The notes below the pieces were generated by a model that made no database searches, was not told where the DNA came from, and saw nothing but the letters and a program-made list of their open reading frames with translations. Positions 17,271 to 25,573 of a stretch of DNA of 64,000 bases are shown piece by piece. The first letter of the stretch is position 1. Each line of letters opens with the position of its first letter. The position numbers were made by a program, and so were the translations under genes. The stretch is from Armatimonas rosea (GTDB lineage: Bacteria; Armatimonadota; Armatimonadia; Armatimonadales; Armatimonadaceae): NCBI RefSeq assembly GCF_014202505.1, contig NZ_JACHGW010000002.1, positions 744,001 to 808,000 of the forward strand. Reading direction: 5' to 3'.

Positions 17271-17869
17271 GCACGGTTGAGCACTGGATCGCCCAGCTCC
17301 ATGCCTCCAGCTACGAGACGCGTCAGGAGGCATCCGAGCAGCTAGTGGCGCTGGGGGAGAGAGCGGTTCCTGCGCTGATCGAGGTCGCCTGCGCTCCCAA
17401 GCTGGTCGCACGGATGCGCGCTATGGAAGCGCTGGGAACGATAGGGGACCGACGCGCGTTCTGGCCACTGGCGGAGCTCACCCTGCCCGACGACGACTAT
17501 GAGCTGACAATGACCCGCCGCAAAACCCTCACTCAGCTCGCCGAGCGCCTCGCCATCGCTCCTGTCCGCAGCGATGCCGCCTGGTTTATCGCGATCGTTC
17601 GGAAGTACCGCTTTGATTCCTACGGCCAGTCCATCGCGGTCGCCGCAGCACGCGGAGCGCTCACGCTGGCCCAGAGCGACCCAGGGCCAGAGCTCTTGCC
17701 GATCTTGGCGCTGCTCAAGGGAAATTTTCTCTACGCGGCGCCCCCGGCATTTGGCCCTATCCGCAAGGCCCTTCTGCCCCTGCTCGCCGATTGGAAAGAC
17801 CTTCCCGTTGCCGCCGATGCGCCTCTGCTCGATGGTACCGACCTTCCCCGCCCGTCGCAGGCAGAGTAG
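17267..17869 (+). CDS. HEAT-like protein, array member 5
   Basis: 200 residues. Units YETRQEASEQLVALGERAVP and MRAMEALGTIGDRRAFWPLA parallel member 2. The block DPGPELLPILALLKGN precedes WKDLPVAADAPLLDGTDLPR, LP motifs 14 apart. Coupled to member 4 by an ATGA overlap. It ends 15 bases before the Hsp70-like gene, which has its own promoter in the gap. It closes the first, GC-rich sub-block of the array. Confidence 0.78.
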   Translation: MSTVEHWIAQLHASSYETRQEASEQLVALGERAVPALIEVACAPKLVARMRAMEALGTIGDRRAFWPLAELTLPDDDYELTMTRRKTLTQLAERLAIAPVRSDAAWFIAIVRKYRFDSYGQSIAVAAARGALTLAQSDPGPELLPILALLKGNFLYAAPPAFGPIRKALLPLLADWKDLPVAADAPLLDGTDLPRPSQAE

Positions 17870-17871
17870 CG

Positions 17872-17877
17872 TATACT
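17872..17877 (+). promoter_or_regulatory. Probable -10 element, leaderless start of Hsp70-like gene
   Basis: TATACT seven bases (GAGAGCC) before GTG 17885, placed right behind the stop of array member 5. Confidence 0.6.
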
Positions 17878-17884
17878 GAGAGCC

Positions 17885-19447
17885 GTGGAACTTGCTGTTG
17901 ATTTTGGGACGACCAATAGTGTGGTCGCCGTGGTCGAAGAGGGCAATATTCGGGTGATCTCCCTGCCCGCAATCGCGCGGGAGCAGCCGACAACGCAGGC
18001 GACCCTGGTGCCGACCTGTGTCTTTGTGCGCGAGAAACGCCGTCGCCTCTGGCCGCGCTTCTGGATGACCGAGCCCGAGGCGCTGATCGGGCAGGCGGCG
18101 CTGGCACACAACTTCGAGGGCGGCGCTCCCGGCTTTGCCCAGAGCTTCAAGCGGGCCCTGGCCCAAGAGCCCCACCGCCCCGTGGCCTCCGTGCAGGGAA
18201 AGACCATCGCGGCCCGCGAGGCGGCCTATCTGTTTCTCCGGGAGCTGACCGCCGCCGCACGCGCCGCCGCCGCCCCCGGCGATAAGAAACTCACGCAGCT
18301 GACGATCTCCGGCCCCGTGGGGTACTTCGAGACCTACCGCGCCGAGCTGGCGACCCTGACCAAGCGCCTGGGAGTCAAGAGCTTCAAGACCATCGACGAG
18401 CCCATCGCGGCCGCACTGGGCTACGGTGTCAATGTCGGGCGGGACGAGACCCTACTCGTGGTGGACTGGGGTGGGGGAACCCTCAACCTCGCGGTGATTC
18501 GCCTCGGGCCAGGCGTCTTGGCATCGGGGGCGGCACCCATTCTCGCCAAGCACATGGTGGGCAAGGGCGGCGACGATGTGGACTACTGGCTGATGGAGGA
18601 ACTGCTCCCCGGCTTTGAGGACATCGCGGCCGGGCGCTACGATGCCAAGTGGGAGGTGATGCGCGCCAAGGAGTCCGTGAGCCGCACGGGCGGCTCGACC
18701 CCGATCTCCTGGCGGGGAATCCAGCGAACCCTCGACCGCGAGAGCCTGGTAGCCCTGCTGACCAAGCGCGGCCTCTACGACGACCTGCGCACCGCCCTCA
18801 CGGACATCAAGATCCAGCTCGCGGAGACGGCCCCGGACTTAAAAGTGGACGAAGTCCTGCTCACGGGCGGCTCGACACTCTTGCCCGAGGTGCCCGCCGT
18901 CGTCGATAGCTTCTTCCCCGAGGCCATTGTTCGCCACGACAATGAGTTTGTCTTCACCGCGGTCGCCAGCGGCGCGGCACGCTTTGCTGGCGGTGTCCCC
19001 GTCGATGATTTCATCTACCACGACTACGCCATCGCGGTGCAAGAATCCGATGGCAGTGTGGGCTACGAGCTGCTCTCCCCGCGCCGCACGCGCTACCCCA
19101 CCGCGCCGGACTTCGCGGTGCGCTACTACGCCGACTACGCCGGGATGGAGGAGATGCGCTTCCGGGTCTGTGAGATCGGGCGGCTGGGGCAGAAGCCCGT
19201 TGCCTGGGAGCCACGCCCCAACGGTAGCCGCTACTGGAGTCCCAAGGGCGAGACGGAGCGTGCGCAGGTAATGGAGCTCAATCCCGCCGATGCGCCGTTG
19301 CCGCTGAACCCTGCAGGAGTCGGGACTTCGCCGCGCCTCCGCGTGACCTACAACATCAACGCCGACCGCTGGCTCTGCATGACGGTGGAGGACCTGGTGA
19401 AAAAGCAAACCCTCCGCGACAATGTCCCCGTCGTGCGCCTGCGCTAG
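17885..19447 (+). CDS. Hsp70-like ATPase
   Basis: 520 residues from GTG. The actin/Hsp70 nucleotide fold is clear: phosphate-1 VDFGTTNSVVAVVEEG, connect-1 TIDEPIAAALGYG, phosphate-2 LLVVDWGGGTLNLAVI, and adenosine motif VLLTGGSTLLPEVPAVV. After about residue 390 the expected DnaK peptide-binding domain is not recognisable. A shorter, beta-rich C-terminus (VTYNINADRWLCMTVEDLVK) takes its place, so this is an Hsp70-family paralogue rather than DnaK. No dnaJ or grpE is nearby. It sits between HEAT-like genes, suggesting they work with it as clients, exchange factors or adaptors (inference). It has its own leaderless promoter. Confidence 0.88.
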   Translation: MELAVDFGTTNSVVAVVEEGNIRVISLPAIAREQPTTQATLVPTCVFVREKRRRLWPRFWMTEPEALIGQAALAHNFEGGAPGFAQSFKRALAQEPHRPVASVQGKTIAAREAAYLFLRELTAAARAAAAPGDKKLTQLTISGPVGYFETYRAELATLTKRLGVKSFKTIDEPIAAALGYGVNVGRDETLLVVDWGGGTLNLAVIRLGPGVLASGAAPILAKHMVGKGGDDVDYWLMEELLPGFEDIAAGRYDAKWEVMRAKESVSRTGGSTPISWRGIQRTLDRESLVALLTKRGLYDDLRTALTDIKIQLAETAPDLKVDEVLLTGGSTLLPEVPAVVDSFFPEAIVRHDNEFVFTAVASGAARFAGGVPVDDFIYHDYAIAVQESDGSVGYELLSPRRTRYPTAPDFAVRYYADYAGMEEMRFRVCEIGRLGQKPVAWEPRPNGSRYWSPKGETERAQVMELNPADAPLPLNPAGVGTSPRLRVTYNINADRWLCMTVEDLVKKQTLRDNVPVVRLR

Positions 19448-19459
19448 GAAAATCGTTGC

Positions 19460-20128
19460 ATGAGCCTCACCCGTGAGCAGATTTTCAATCATCTCCATGC
19501 CGTTCATCAGCACGAGCCCGGCTGGCAAGACTCATGGGAGATTCTGCGTAAGTCAAGCGGTGAGGCTGTGCACTGCCTCCTTGAAGAGATTGAGGTGGAG
19601 ATGACGAAGGCAAAAAAGGCCACTTTTGTAGCTCCCGTGGTTAGCTACAGAAAGCTCCTACGGTTGGCCGAGCTCTTGGCGGAGTTTAATGACCCAAGAA
19701 GTCTCTGGCCCCTTTTGCAGGTAAGCCAGCTCACCAGTGTCGTCAACCGGCAGGGATCAGATTTTTTAGGAAACGTGCTGGATGTTATGGCGAGACGAGC
19801 AGAGCCGGAGGATATTCAAGCGCTTATCTTCGAACTGATGCGCGCACGTCCTCAGTGGAAAATCGTCAGTGGCTCAGAGGTCATGGCACAAGATATTATT
19901 GCTGTTGCTAAAGCGTTGATTCGTATTGCAGAACGCGATCCCAAACCTGAGCTGCGAGCAGCATTGCCTTTTTTGAGACCTAGTCTTCAAACACCCGTTT
20001 CGTTTATTGCTCTCCACCGTCGTCTCAAAGCAGCACTTGGTGAGAGAAACCTGCCGATACCTGCCACACCACTACAAGCAACACAGGACTTTCCGATTCC
20101 TACGGAGGGGAATCCGTCAGAGGAATAG
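19460..20128 (+). CDS. Helical-repeat protein, array member 6, with LP-x-P tail
   Basis: 222 residues. The N-terminus (LTREQIFNHLHAVHQHEPGW) is shared with members at 23294 and 23902. Then come LAELLAEFNDPRSLWPLLQ and ARRAEPEDIQALIFELMRA. The C-terminal module is AERDPKPELRAALPFLRPSL, then a helix and NLPIPATPLQATQDFPIP, motifs 13 apart. HEAT repeats are degenerate but the helical pattern persists. It starts 12 bases after the Hsp70-like gene and is probably cotranscribed with it. Cytoplasmic, function unknown. First of the more AT-rich second sub-family. Confidence 0.74.
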   Translation: MSLTREQIFNHLHAVHQHEPGWQDSWEILRKSSGEAVHCLLEEIEVEMTKAKKATFVAPVVSYRKLLRLAELLAEFNDPRSLWPLLQVSQLTSVVNRQGSDFLGNVLDVMARRAEPEDIQALIFELMRARPQWKIVSGSEVMAQDIIAVAKALIRIAERDPKPELRAALPFLRPSLQTPVSFIALHRRLKAALGERNLPIPATPLQATQDFPIPTEGNPSEE

Positions 20129-20185
20129 AATGTCCTGCTTGCGATCCCATTAACGGGCTTGGTACTCTGCAATCAATGCTATCTT

Positions 20186-21856
20186 TTAAAACAGGTTATA
20201 GTCATTGCGCGACCCGAGCCAGGAGCTGTAGCTATCCGAGGCTGGATTATTCGTCAGATTGATCAAGCCCGTACCATCTAGGTTCATTTTATAGAGCTCG
20301 CCCTTGCCCGCAGTGTAGCTCTCAAAAAGAATCGACTGGCCATCGGGTGAGAATGTTGGACGCGTCTCCTCAATGGAGTTATTGGTAAGTCGCTTGAAAT
20401 TGCTTCCGTCTGCATCCATGATGCAGATATCTCGTGAGAATAGATAGTATAATCGGACAAAAAGTATCTTTTTGCCATCAGGAGAAAATATGGGATTGTA
20501 GTTGCCCTCATTTGCATTGGTTAGTCTTGTTTGATTCGTGCCATCAATGTTCATTGTGTAGATCTCATTGTAGGTATTACGAAAGCTGGTAAAGACTATT
20601 TTCTTCCCATCCGGGGAGAACATTGGCGATTCATCAAATTTCGGATCGGTGGTAAGTCGGTTCTCTCCTGTGCCATCTGCATTGACAATGTAGATATCTG
20701 TATTGTTATTACGCTTACTCGTAAAAACTATTTTCTTCCCATCCGGGGAGAACATCGGTGCGGCATCGTCGATATTGGTATTGTTGGTAAGCCGCGTGAC
20801 TCCTGTCCCGTCTAAGTTCATGGTTGCGATCTCATATCCGCCCGTTAAGTAGCGATTTGTCATTATCGCGACTTTTTTACTGTCGGGAGAGAAAGAGAAA
20901 GGCTGATCGTTGAAGGCAGTATTGGTGATATTGACCTGGCCGGAGCCGTCTGTGTTCATCATGCATACCTCGCCATCGGAGCTTGGCTGGCAGGCATAGG
21001 CAATCTTACTACCATCGGGAGAGAGAATCGAAAGATCGTCACGGTTGGCTGTGGAGGTGAGGCGCTGCACTCCCGAGCCGTCTGCACTCATGCTATAGAT
21101 CTCCTCATCCCCGTCCCGATTGCTGGTGAAGATAATCTTTTCGCTGTTGGTCCGGTGGCTGAAGACAGGTACCGTTGTCGTCTTCCCCGACTCCTTGTCG
21201 CGCAGGGTGATATAGGTAAAGGCGATTGCATTGGACTCCACAGCGGCGTAGTCACCCGAGGGGTAGAACAAGAAGTCTGTCCCATTGCTGATCGACCACT
21301 CCCACTGGCTGTTGTCGACAAACACCGACTCTCCTGCACTGTTGTAGGCAATGGCGAAGAGGTCTAGCCGACCGCCTTTGGTGAAGGAGAGAGGGCCGGG
21401 TGAGTAGATCTCCACACGATCAATCGTGGAGTCCATGGTTAAGGCCGCCGCGGTTGTCTGGCCACTGACGAGTGTTGCTCCGACCGTGCCACGTGCCTGT
21501 GCCACACCGGTACCAGTGGTCGTGGGATAGGCACTTGCCTTGATCACGATATCGCCACGGCTTAGGTTGTTGAAGACAACGGTGGACGTAGAGCCCGATG
21601 TAGGGCGCGGGATCACACGTAGAGGGAGAAGGAGGGCTCCGGCGCTATCCCGGAGCTCGATCGCAATGCTCTGCGCCCCCACGGGAATGAGACGCGTCTG
21701 CTCCGGCCAGCGAATACTTAAAGAGACACTGGCGCTGCGTGTGGCTTCTGCTCCGGTCTTGGACGAAGAACCGCCACATCCTGCTGCCACGGTCAGGCTT
21801 GCCAACGACACCAGCGAAATTGCCCACGGGGCCGACAATAGTGGTCGTAGTTTCAT
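20186..21856 (-). CDS. Lipoprotein with TolB-like beta-propeller
   Basis: 556 residues. The signal ASLTVAAGCGGSSSKTG gives a lipobox with Cys27, so the protein is a lipoprotein. Residues about 45-215 resemble an Ig-like or carboxypeptidase-regulatory beta region. From about residue 230 there are at least six PD40/WD40-like blades, with cores such as PMFSPDGKKIVFTSKRNN, PTFSPDGQSILFES and LSILSPDGSKIAYAC alternating with MNxDGTG loops, as in TolB and DUF5050-type propellers. It points against the HEAT-like genes and interrupts their array. A TAAAAT six bases before the ATG suggests a leaderless message. Probably an envelope protein that binds other proteins. Confidence 0.82.
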   Translation of the reverse strand: MKLRPLLSAPWAISLVSLASLTVAAGCGGSSSKTGAEATRSASVSLSIRWPEQTRLIPVGAQSIAIELRDSAGALLLPLRVIPRPTSGSTSTVVFNNLSRGDIVIKASAYPTTTGTGVAQARGTVGATLVSGQTTAAALTMDSTIDRVEIYSPGPLSFTKGGRLDLFAIAYNSAGESVFVDNSQWEWSISNGTDFLFYPSGDYAAVESNAIAFTYITLRDKESGKTTTVPVFSHRTNSEKIIFTSNRDGDEEIYSMSADGSGVQRLTSTANRDDLSILSPDGSKIAYACQPSSDGEVCMMNTDGSGQVNITNTAFNDQPFSFSPDSKKVAIMTNRYLTGGYEIATMNLDGTGVTRLTNNTNIDDAAPMFSPDGKKIVFTSKRNNNTDIYIVNADGTGENRLTTDPKFDESPMFSPDGKKIVFTSFRNTYNEIYTMNIDGTNQTRLTNANEGNYNPIFSPDGKKILFVRLYYLFSRDICIMDADGSNFKRLTNNSIEETRPTFSPDGQSILFESYTAGKGELYKMNLDGTGLINLTNNPASDSYSSWLGSRNDYNLF

Positions 21857-21862
21857 GGATCG

Positions 21863-21868
21863 ATTTTA
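21863..21868 (-). promoter_or_regulatory. Probable -10 element, leaderless start of TolB-like lipoprotein
   Basis: TAAAAT on the minus strand, six bases (CGATCC) before ATG 21854-21856. Confidence 0.55.
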
Positions 21869-22013
21869 CAGGAGCTTTGAGGTGTAGGACAAGAGCCCAC
21901 TTGCCGCTTGTCCATTAAGAACCTATCATGAAGCCAATCGACGTTTTGCGCCATGGACTCAGGTTGGTCTTATGTGATCCCGCCACAACAATGTCCTCGT
22001 CGAGCACCTGCGC

Positions 22014-22019
22014 TAGAGT
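22014..22019 (+). promoter_or_regulatory. Possible -10 element for the second array block
   Basis: TAGAGT five bases (GTCTT) before ATG 22025. It is weaker than the other hexamers. The rest of the 168-base gap from 21857 to 22024 shows no hairpin or second signal. Confidence 0.4.
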
Positions 22020-22024
22020 GTCTT

Positions 22025-22672
22025 ATGAAAGACGATCCTCATCTTCAGCTCAAACGCTTTCTTCAGGGGCCGCCTGAGGAGAGAGAAGATGCGCGTCAAA
22101 ACCTGCTGGCGATGGGGGAGGGAGCGGTTCCCCCTATTATTGAGACTCTGGCGGAGGGAAGTATCGATGCTCCTGCGTACGCAGAGAAATACTCGCACGA
22201 GACACTTGTTGCAGGACTGAAGCTCCTTGTTGCCTTGAACAGTCCCCGAAGTCTTTGGTTTCTTCTTCGAGTTACTCAAAACAACTATATTCTCCATTCA
22301 ATTTTTCAGGATGCGCTCCATGCGACTGCAAAACGTGGGAGCTCGGAGGACATTGTCGTGCTACTAGATATTCTCCGACATGCCAAGCCAGGCCGAAAAG
22401 ACGAAGAGCGTATCTGTAATGTACACCCGACCTATGCAGTTTGGGTGGCCGCGGCACTAGTTCAGCTTGCTGAGCGCGATCCCAGGCCCGAGCTACGTGC
22501 TGCCTTGCCCATGCTCACGCTTCATCCCTACTTGCCCGTTGAGTTTGTTGCTCTACGCTTACTACTGAAGGGAGCGCTCTCAAAGAAGAACCTACCGATT
22601 CCCGCAGAGGCACCACCGAGCACTGTAGAGGCCTTACCGATTCCTGTGGAGGCTCCCGATGACAGAGTATGA
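22025..22672 (+). CDS. Helical-repeat protein, array member 7
   Basis: 215 residues. Opens LQLKRFLQGPPEEREDARQN with LLAMGEGAVPPIIETLAEGS, a HEAT-like first repeat. Then LLVALNSPRSLWFLLRVTQN and AAALVQLAERDPRPELRAAL. The tail is KKNLPIPAEAPPSTVEALPI (motifs 14 apart). I chose ATG 22025 because the family begins at a Met followed by a charged helix and the hexamer above fits; the frame is open to 21953. The end overlaps the next gene by 14 bases. Function unknown. Confidence 0.73.
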   Translation: MKDDPHLQLKRFLQGPPEEREDARQNLLAMGEGAVPPIIETLAEGSIDAPAYAEKYSHETLVAGLKLLVALNSPRSLWFLLRVTQNNYILHSIFQDALHATAKRGSSEDIVVLLDILRHAKPGRKDEERICNVHPTYAVWVAAALVQLAERDPRPELRAALPMLTLHPYLPVEFVALRLLLKGALSKKNLPIPAEAPPSTVEALPIPVEAPDDRV

Positions 22673-23303
22673 GCTCAGTGAGATTCTCTCCGCGCTGGAG
22701 CATGGTAGCGAGGAGCAGCAAGAAGTGGCTTTGGAGCGCTTGCGTGCTGTCGGAGAGCAGGCAGTGGAGCCGCTGGTGCAGACTATCGTTCGGTATCTAC
22801 ATGCCCATAGACCATGGAAAGATGAGGTCTACCAAGAGATACCTGAGGCAGCACGGCAAAGAGTCCTACGGATGGCGTTCCTGCTCGTGAGCTATGGGTC
22901 TGCAAGTAGCCTGCGAGTGCTTGCCGGGGTGGCGCAGCAGGTCAACCGGGCACCGTTTCTGGAGCCTGTTGCGATACTGGAAGAACGTGCCATAGAGGAC
23001 GATGTCTCTGCCCTGATCTCTGTCTTGCGCTGGTTGATCGGCACGTTGAAAGAGACCGTACTCTCGCTTGCGATTGGGCAGGCACTCGTGCGTATTGCCA
23101 TGAACCACCCTGAGCACCACCGACAGCTCGCGTATGCACTGCCGCTCCTGCGACGCTACAACCTCGCCTCGCTGGCGTACCTTCGCCTTCATAGTGCGCT
23201 TAGAGTTGCACTCTCTACGCGGACTCTCCCCATCCCCGCGCAGGCAGCACAAACTCATACCGATCTTCCGATCCCTGGAGAGGAGCATCGTAAATGGCAC
23301 TGA
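22659..23303 (+). CDS. Helical-repeat protein, array member 8
   Basis: 214 residues. HEAT-like first unit: LEHGSEEQQEVALERLRAVG with EQAVEPLVQTIVRYL. Then VSYGSASSLRVLAGVAQQVN and a block ending YALPLLRRYN. The tail RTLPIPAQAAQTHTDLPIP has motifs 13 apart. Its ATG lies 14 bases inside the end of member 7 in another frame, the largest overlap in the array. No other domain. Function unknown. Confidence 0.73.
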   Translation: MTEYELSEILSALEHGSEEQQEVALERLRAVGEQAVEPLVQTIVRYLHAHRPWKDEVYQEIPEAARQRVLRMAFLLVSYGSASSLRVLAGVAQQVNRAPFLEPVAILEERAIEDDVSALISVLRWLIGTLKETVLSLAIGQALVRIAMNHPEHHRQLAYALPLLRRYNLASLAYLRLHSALRVALSTRTLPIPAQAAQTHTDLPIPGEEHRKWH

Positions 23304-23905
23304 CACAGGAGCAAATTCAAGAGCACCTTCAGAAGATACGAAACGAAGAACACAACTGGGAAGAGTCGCGCGCCATCTTGCTGGCGGCGGGCCGGGAGGT
23401 AGTTCCTGAGCTGATGAAGCTTGTGGAGCAAGAACGAAATATACTTAGTAGACAGTTTATTCCCAATCGAAAACCTCTACAACGACTTGCTGAGTTACTG
23501 ACAGAGTTTCATGATCCACAAAGTCTTATGATACTCTACGATTGTATCGTGCCACTCTTTAATGAAGTCAAGGTCTCGTTTTTTCATCAGCTTGTTCCCG
23601 TGCTGCAACAGCGTGCCGAGACAGAGGACCTCAGTGCTTTGATCGCGTTTCTAGCTAAAACAAACAGCACTTATGTAGCTAACGTGCTGGTTCAGATTGC
23701 AGAGCAGGAGCCACGACAAGAGCTGCGTGAGGTTCTTCCTCTCTTAAAGGCAGGCTTTAGTAAACCGAGTGCTCCTTTAGAGTTTATTGGCCTGCGTGGA
23801 CGACTCAAGGCAGCGCTTGCCAGTGAGAGCTTGCCGCTCCCTTCAAAGGCTGCCATGAGTACCGATGATAACTTGCCAATCCCCATAAAGGAACCCACAG
23901 AGTGA
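23294..23905 (+). CDS. Helical-repeat protein, array member 9
   Basis: 203 residues. It begins LTQEQIQEHLQKIRNEEHNW, close to member 6. Then LLAAGREVVPELMKLVEQER, LAELLTEFHDPQSLMILYD and RAETEDLSALIAFLAKTNST. The C-terminal module AEQEPRQELREVLPLLKAGF is followed by a helix and SLPLPSKAAMSTDDNLPIPI (motifs 14 apart). The start overlaps member 8 by 10 bases. Sequence similarity to member 10 is obvious across the whole length. Function unknown. Confidence 0.73.
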   Translation: MALTQEQIQEHLQKIRNEEHNWEESRAILLAAGREVVPELMKLVEQERNILSRQFIPNRKPLQRLAELLTEFHDPQSLMILYDCIVPLFNEVKVSFFHQLVPVLQQRAETEDLSALIAFLAKTNSTYVANVLVQIAEQEPRQELREVLPLLKAGFSKPSAPLEFIGLRGRLKAALASESLPLPSKAAMSTDDNLPIPIKEPTE

Positions 23906-24564
23906 CGTTAGCGCGGGAGCAAGTTGTTAAATACCTCTACACGATCTATCATCGGGAGTCGGGCTGGGTAAAAGCACAGGTGGCTCTGGTAGATGCGGGA
24001 AGCGATATCGTGCCCTTTCTCATGGAGTTTATTGAGGCGGAGCTCCAGAGTATTGTCCAGACAGAGTACCGGCCAGAATATGAAAAGATGGATCGACTGA
24101 TGGCCGTGCTTGCCCAGTATGCAGACCCGCGCAGCCTTCCTCTCTTTGTGCGTTTTATGTATCAGACCAATCGTCACTTTGGAGAAGCCTACTGGCATCA
24201 GATACGTATGGCACTGGAGCATAGGGCGACAGAGGAGGATATTGCTGCACTCATTGCACTTCTACAGAGGGCAGAGCCAAAGTGGGTAGCGACGGCATAT
24301 GTTACCGAGCTGCATGCCACAGAAGCGCTTGCTATTGCACAAAGCCTTGTCCGTATGGCAGAGCAGGATCCAAAACCAGAGCTGAGAGCAGTACTTCCCA
24401 TGCTAACCTTTACCCTGGCAAGGCCTTTTGAGTTTATAGGCCTGCGCCGACGACTAAAGGCTGCGCTCGCAAATAACAGCTTGCCGATTCCAGCAGATGC
24501 AAAGGAGAGCATTCAAGAGTCACTGCCAATACCTGTTGATGCAGAGCCTATTCTTGAAAGCTGA
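23902..24564 (+). CDS. Helical-repeat protein, array member 10
   Basis: 220 residues from GTG, which overlaps the previous TGA (GTGA). Start LAREQVVKYLYTIYHRESGW as in members 6 and 9. Then VDAGSDIVPFLMEFIEAELQ, VLAQYADPRSLPLFVRFMYQ and RATEEDIAALIALLQRAEPK. Module AEQDPKPELRAVLPMLTFTL precedes SLPIPADAKESIQESLPIPV (motifs 14 apart). It ends the run that began at 22025. A 77-base gap with a TAAAAT at 24578-24583 follows. Confidence 0.74.
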   Translation: MTLAREQVVKYLYTIYHRESGWVKAQVALVDAGSDIVPFLMEFIEAELQSIVQTEYRPEYEKMDRLMAVLAQYADPRSLPLFVRFMYQTNRHFGEAYWHQIRMALEHRATEEDIAALIALLQRAEPKWVATAYVTELHATEALAIAQSLVRMAEQDPKPELRAVLPMLTFTLARPFEFIGLRRRLKAALANNSLPIPADAKESIQESLPIPVDAEPILES

Positions 24565-24641
24565 GAGAGTTGTATGCTAAAATGACCTGTGATTCTTTAA
24601 AGATGACCTCTGCACATTGAATGTGCGAGCCTCATCCTACA

Positions 24642-25031
24642 ATGATAGGGGAGTCACATTCAAAGTTGAAAGGAGCTATTTTAATAGCAACACAAGCAAA
24701 TGCAGCGCGCATTGTTGAAGATCGTCGGTCACTGGCTGCACTTGAAGGAATCACAGGCTATGCACCCCGTAACCCTGATCTCTCCATCGATGCCCTACGG
24801 TCACTAGAAGCGCAGATGGACTCAAAGGCAAATCGTGTGACCAAACTTCGTGCAGAGCTTGCCGGAGCAATCGATAACTACCACGCGACCGGGAGTCTCT
24901 TTACCCAGCGGATGATCGAGGCACGCGACGAAGTACAAGTCCAGTTTGGACGAGACTCGAACGAGCTTCAGGCAGTCGGGCGCACCAAGCGTAGTGATCG
25001 AAAGGCACCCGTGCGTAAGCCAAAGCCATGA
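24642..25031 (+). CDS. Small conserved-looking protein of unknown family inside the array
   Basis: 129 residues. It is unlike the helical-repeat genes around it: N-terminal ATQANAARIVEDRRSLAALE, GYAPRNPDLSIDALRSLEAQ, a middle helix, and a C-terminal QVQFGRDSNELQAVG followed by the basic tail RSDRKAPVRKPKP. I recall proteins with a similar F/Y-G-x-D-S-x-E ending and a G-x-x-R-x-S-E-R-K tail in other phyla, but cannot name the family. The start is uncertain: ATG 24642, GTG 24621 or a later codon behind AAAGGAG (24669-24675). Its stop overlaps the start of the next gene. Confidence 0.5.
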   Translation: MIGESHSKLKGAILIATQANAARIVEDRRSLAALEGITGYAPRNPDLSIDALRSLEAQMDSKANRVTKLRAELAGAIDNYHATGSLFTQRMIEARDEVQVQFGRDSNELQAVGRTKRSDRKAPVRKPKP

Positions 25032-25573
25032 CCGAGAGTGACCTGACAGCCCTCGAATCGCGGATCGAAACGCTCCTGGAGAGATGTCACGCCGCGCAGT
25101 GGGAGTGGAAGCTACTCACACACGAGGGCTGGCTTGTCACATACGAAGAGTTCACCGCGCTATTCTGCCGCAATGCAGGGCTCTGTCAAGTTTCGTATCT
25201 CATGCAGCTTGCACAACAGGGAATAAAACACCGACAGTGGCGGTCGTTTACTCAGTTCTTTACGCTGGATCAAGATCGCATCCAAGCCATTTTAGATCGC
25301 AGGGCATTTCACGCAATGAAGGCTCTCCTTCGTCTTGCAGAGACACAGCCAGCACGTGAGCTGATTCCTGTGATCGAGCAGCTGACCGTGGTTCTAAAAC
25401 AAGATCATGCACCCCTAGAGTTCATTCCCCTCCACTGGAAAATGAAGCGGGCGCTCAAGAACTTAAACAACCTGCCTATCCCCGCCGAGGCTCCTGCAAC
25501 TTCTACCGGACTGCCGATTCCTATAGACAGCACGAGAGAAAAAGAAGAGCCTTACCACGGACAAGAAATTTGA
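25028..25573 (+). CDS. Helical-repeat protein, array member 11
   Basis: 181 residues. Helices LTALESRIETLLERCHAAQW and LCQVSYLMQLAQQGIKHRQW. The C-terminal module is ETQPARELIPVIEQLTVVLK, then APLEFIPLHWKMKRALKNLN and NLPIPAEAPATSTGLPIPI (motifs 13 apart). The shared E-F-I-x-L-x-x-x-(L/M)-K-x-A-L helix links it to members 9 and 10. HEAT units are hardly visible, so this is a divergent member recognised mainly by its C-terminal third. Coupled by ATGA to the gene before and by TGATG to the gene after. Confidence 0.68.
   Translation: MTESDLTALESRIETLLERCHAAQWEWKLLTHEGWLVTYEEFTALFCRNAGLCQVSYLMQLAQQGIKHRQWRSFTQFFTLDQDRIQAILDRRAFHAMKALLRLAETQPARELIPVIEQLTVVLKQDHAPLEFIPLHWKMKRALKNLNNLPIPAEAPATSTGLPIPIDSTREKEEPYHGQEI

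Noticed and set aside
24589-24600. Leaderless GTG behind TAAAAT as a gene start
   Set aside because: The frame ends after three codons (GTG ATT CTT TAA), so no product is supported.
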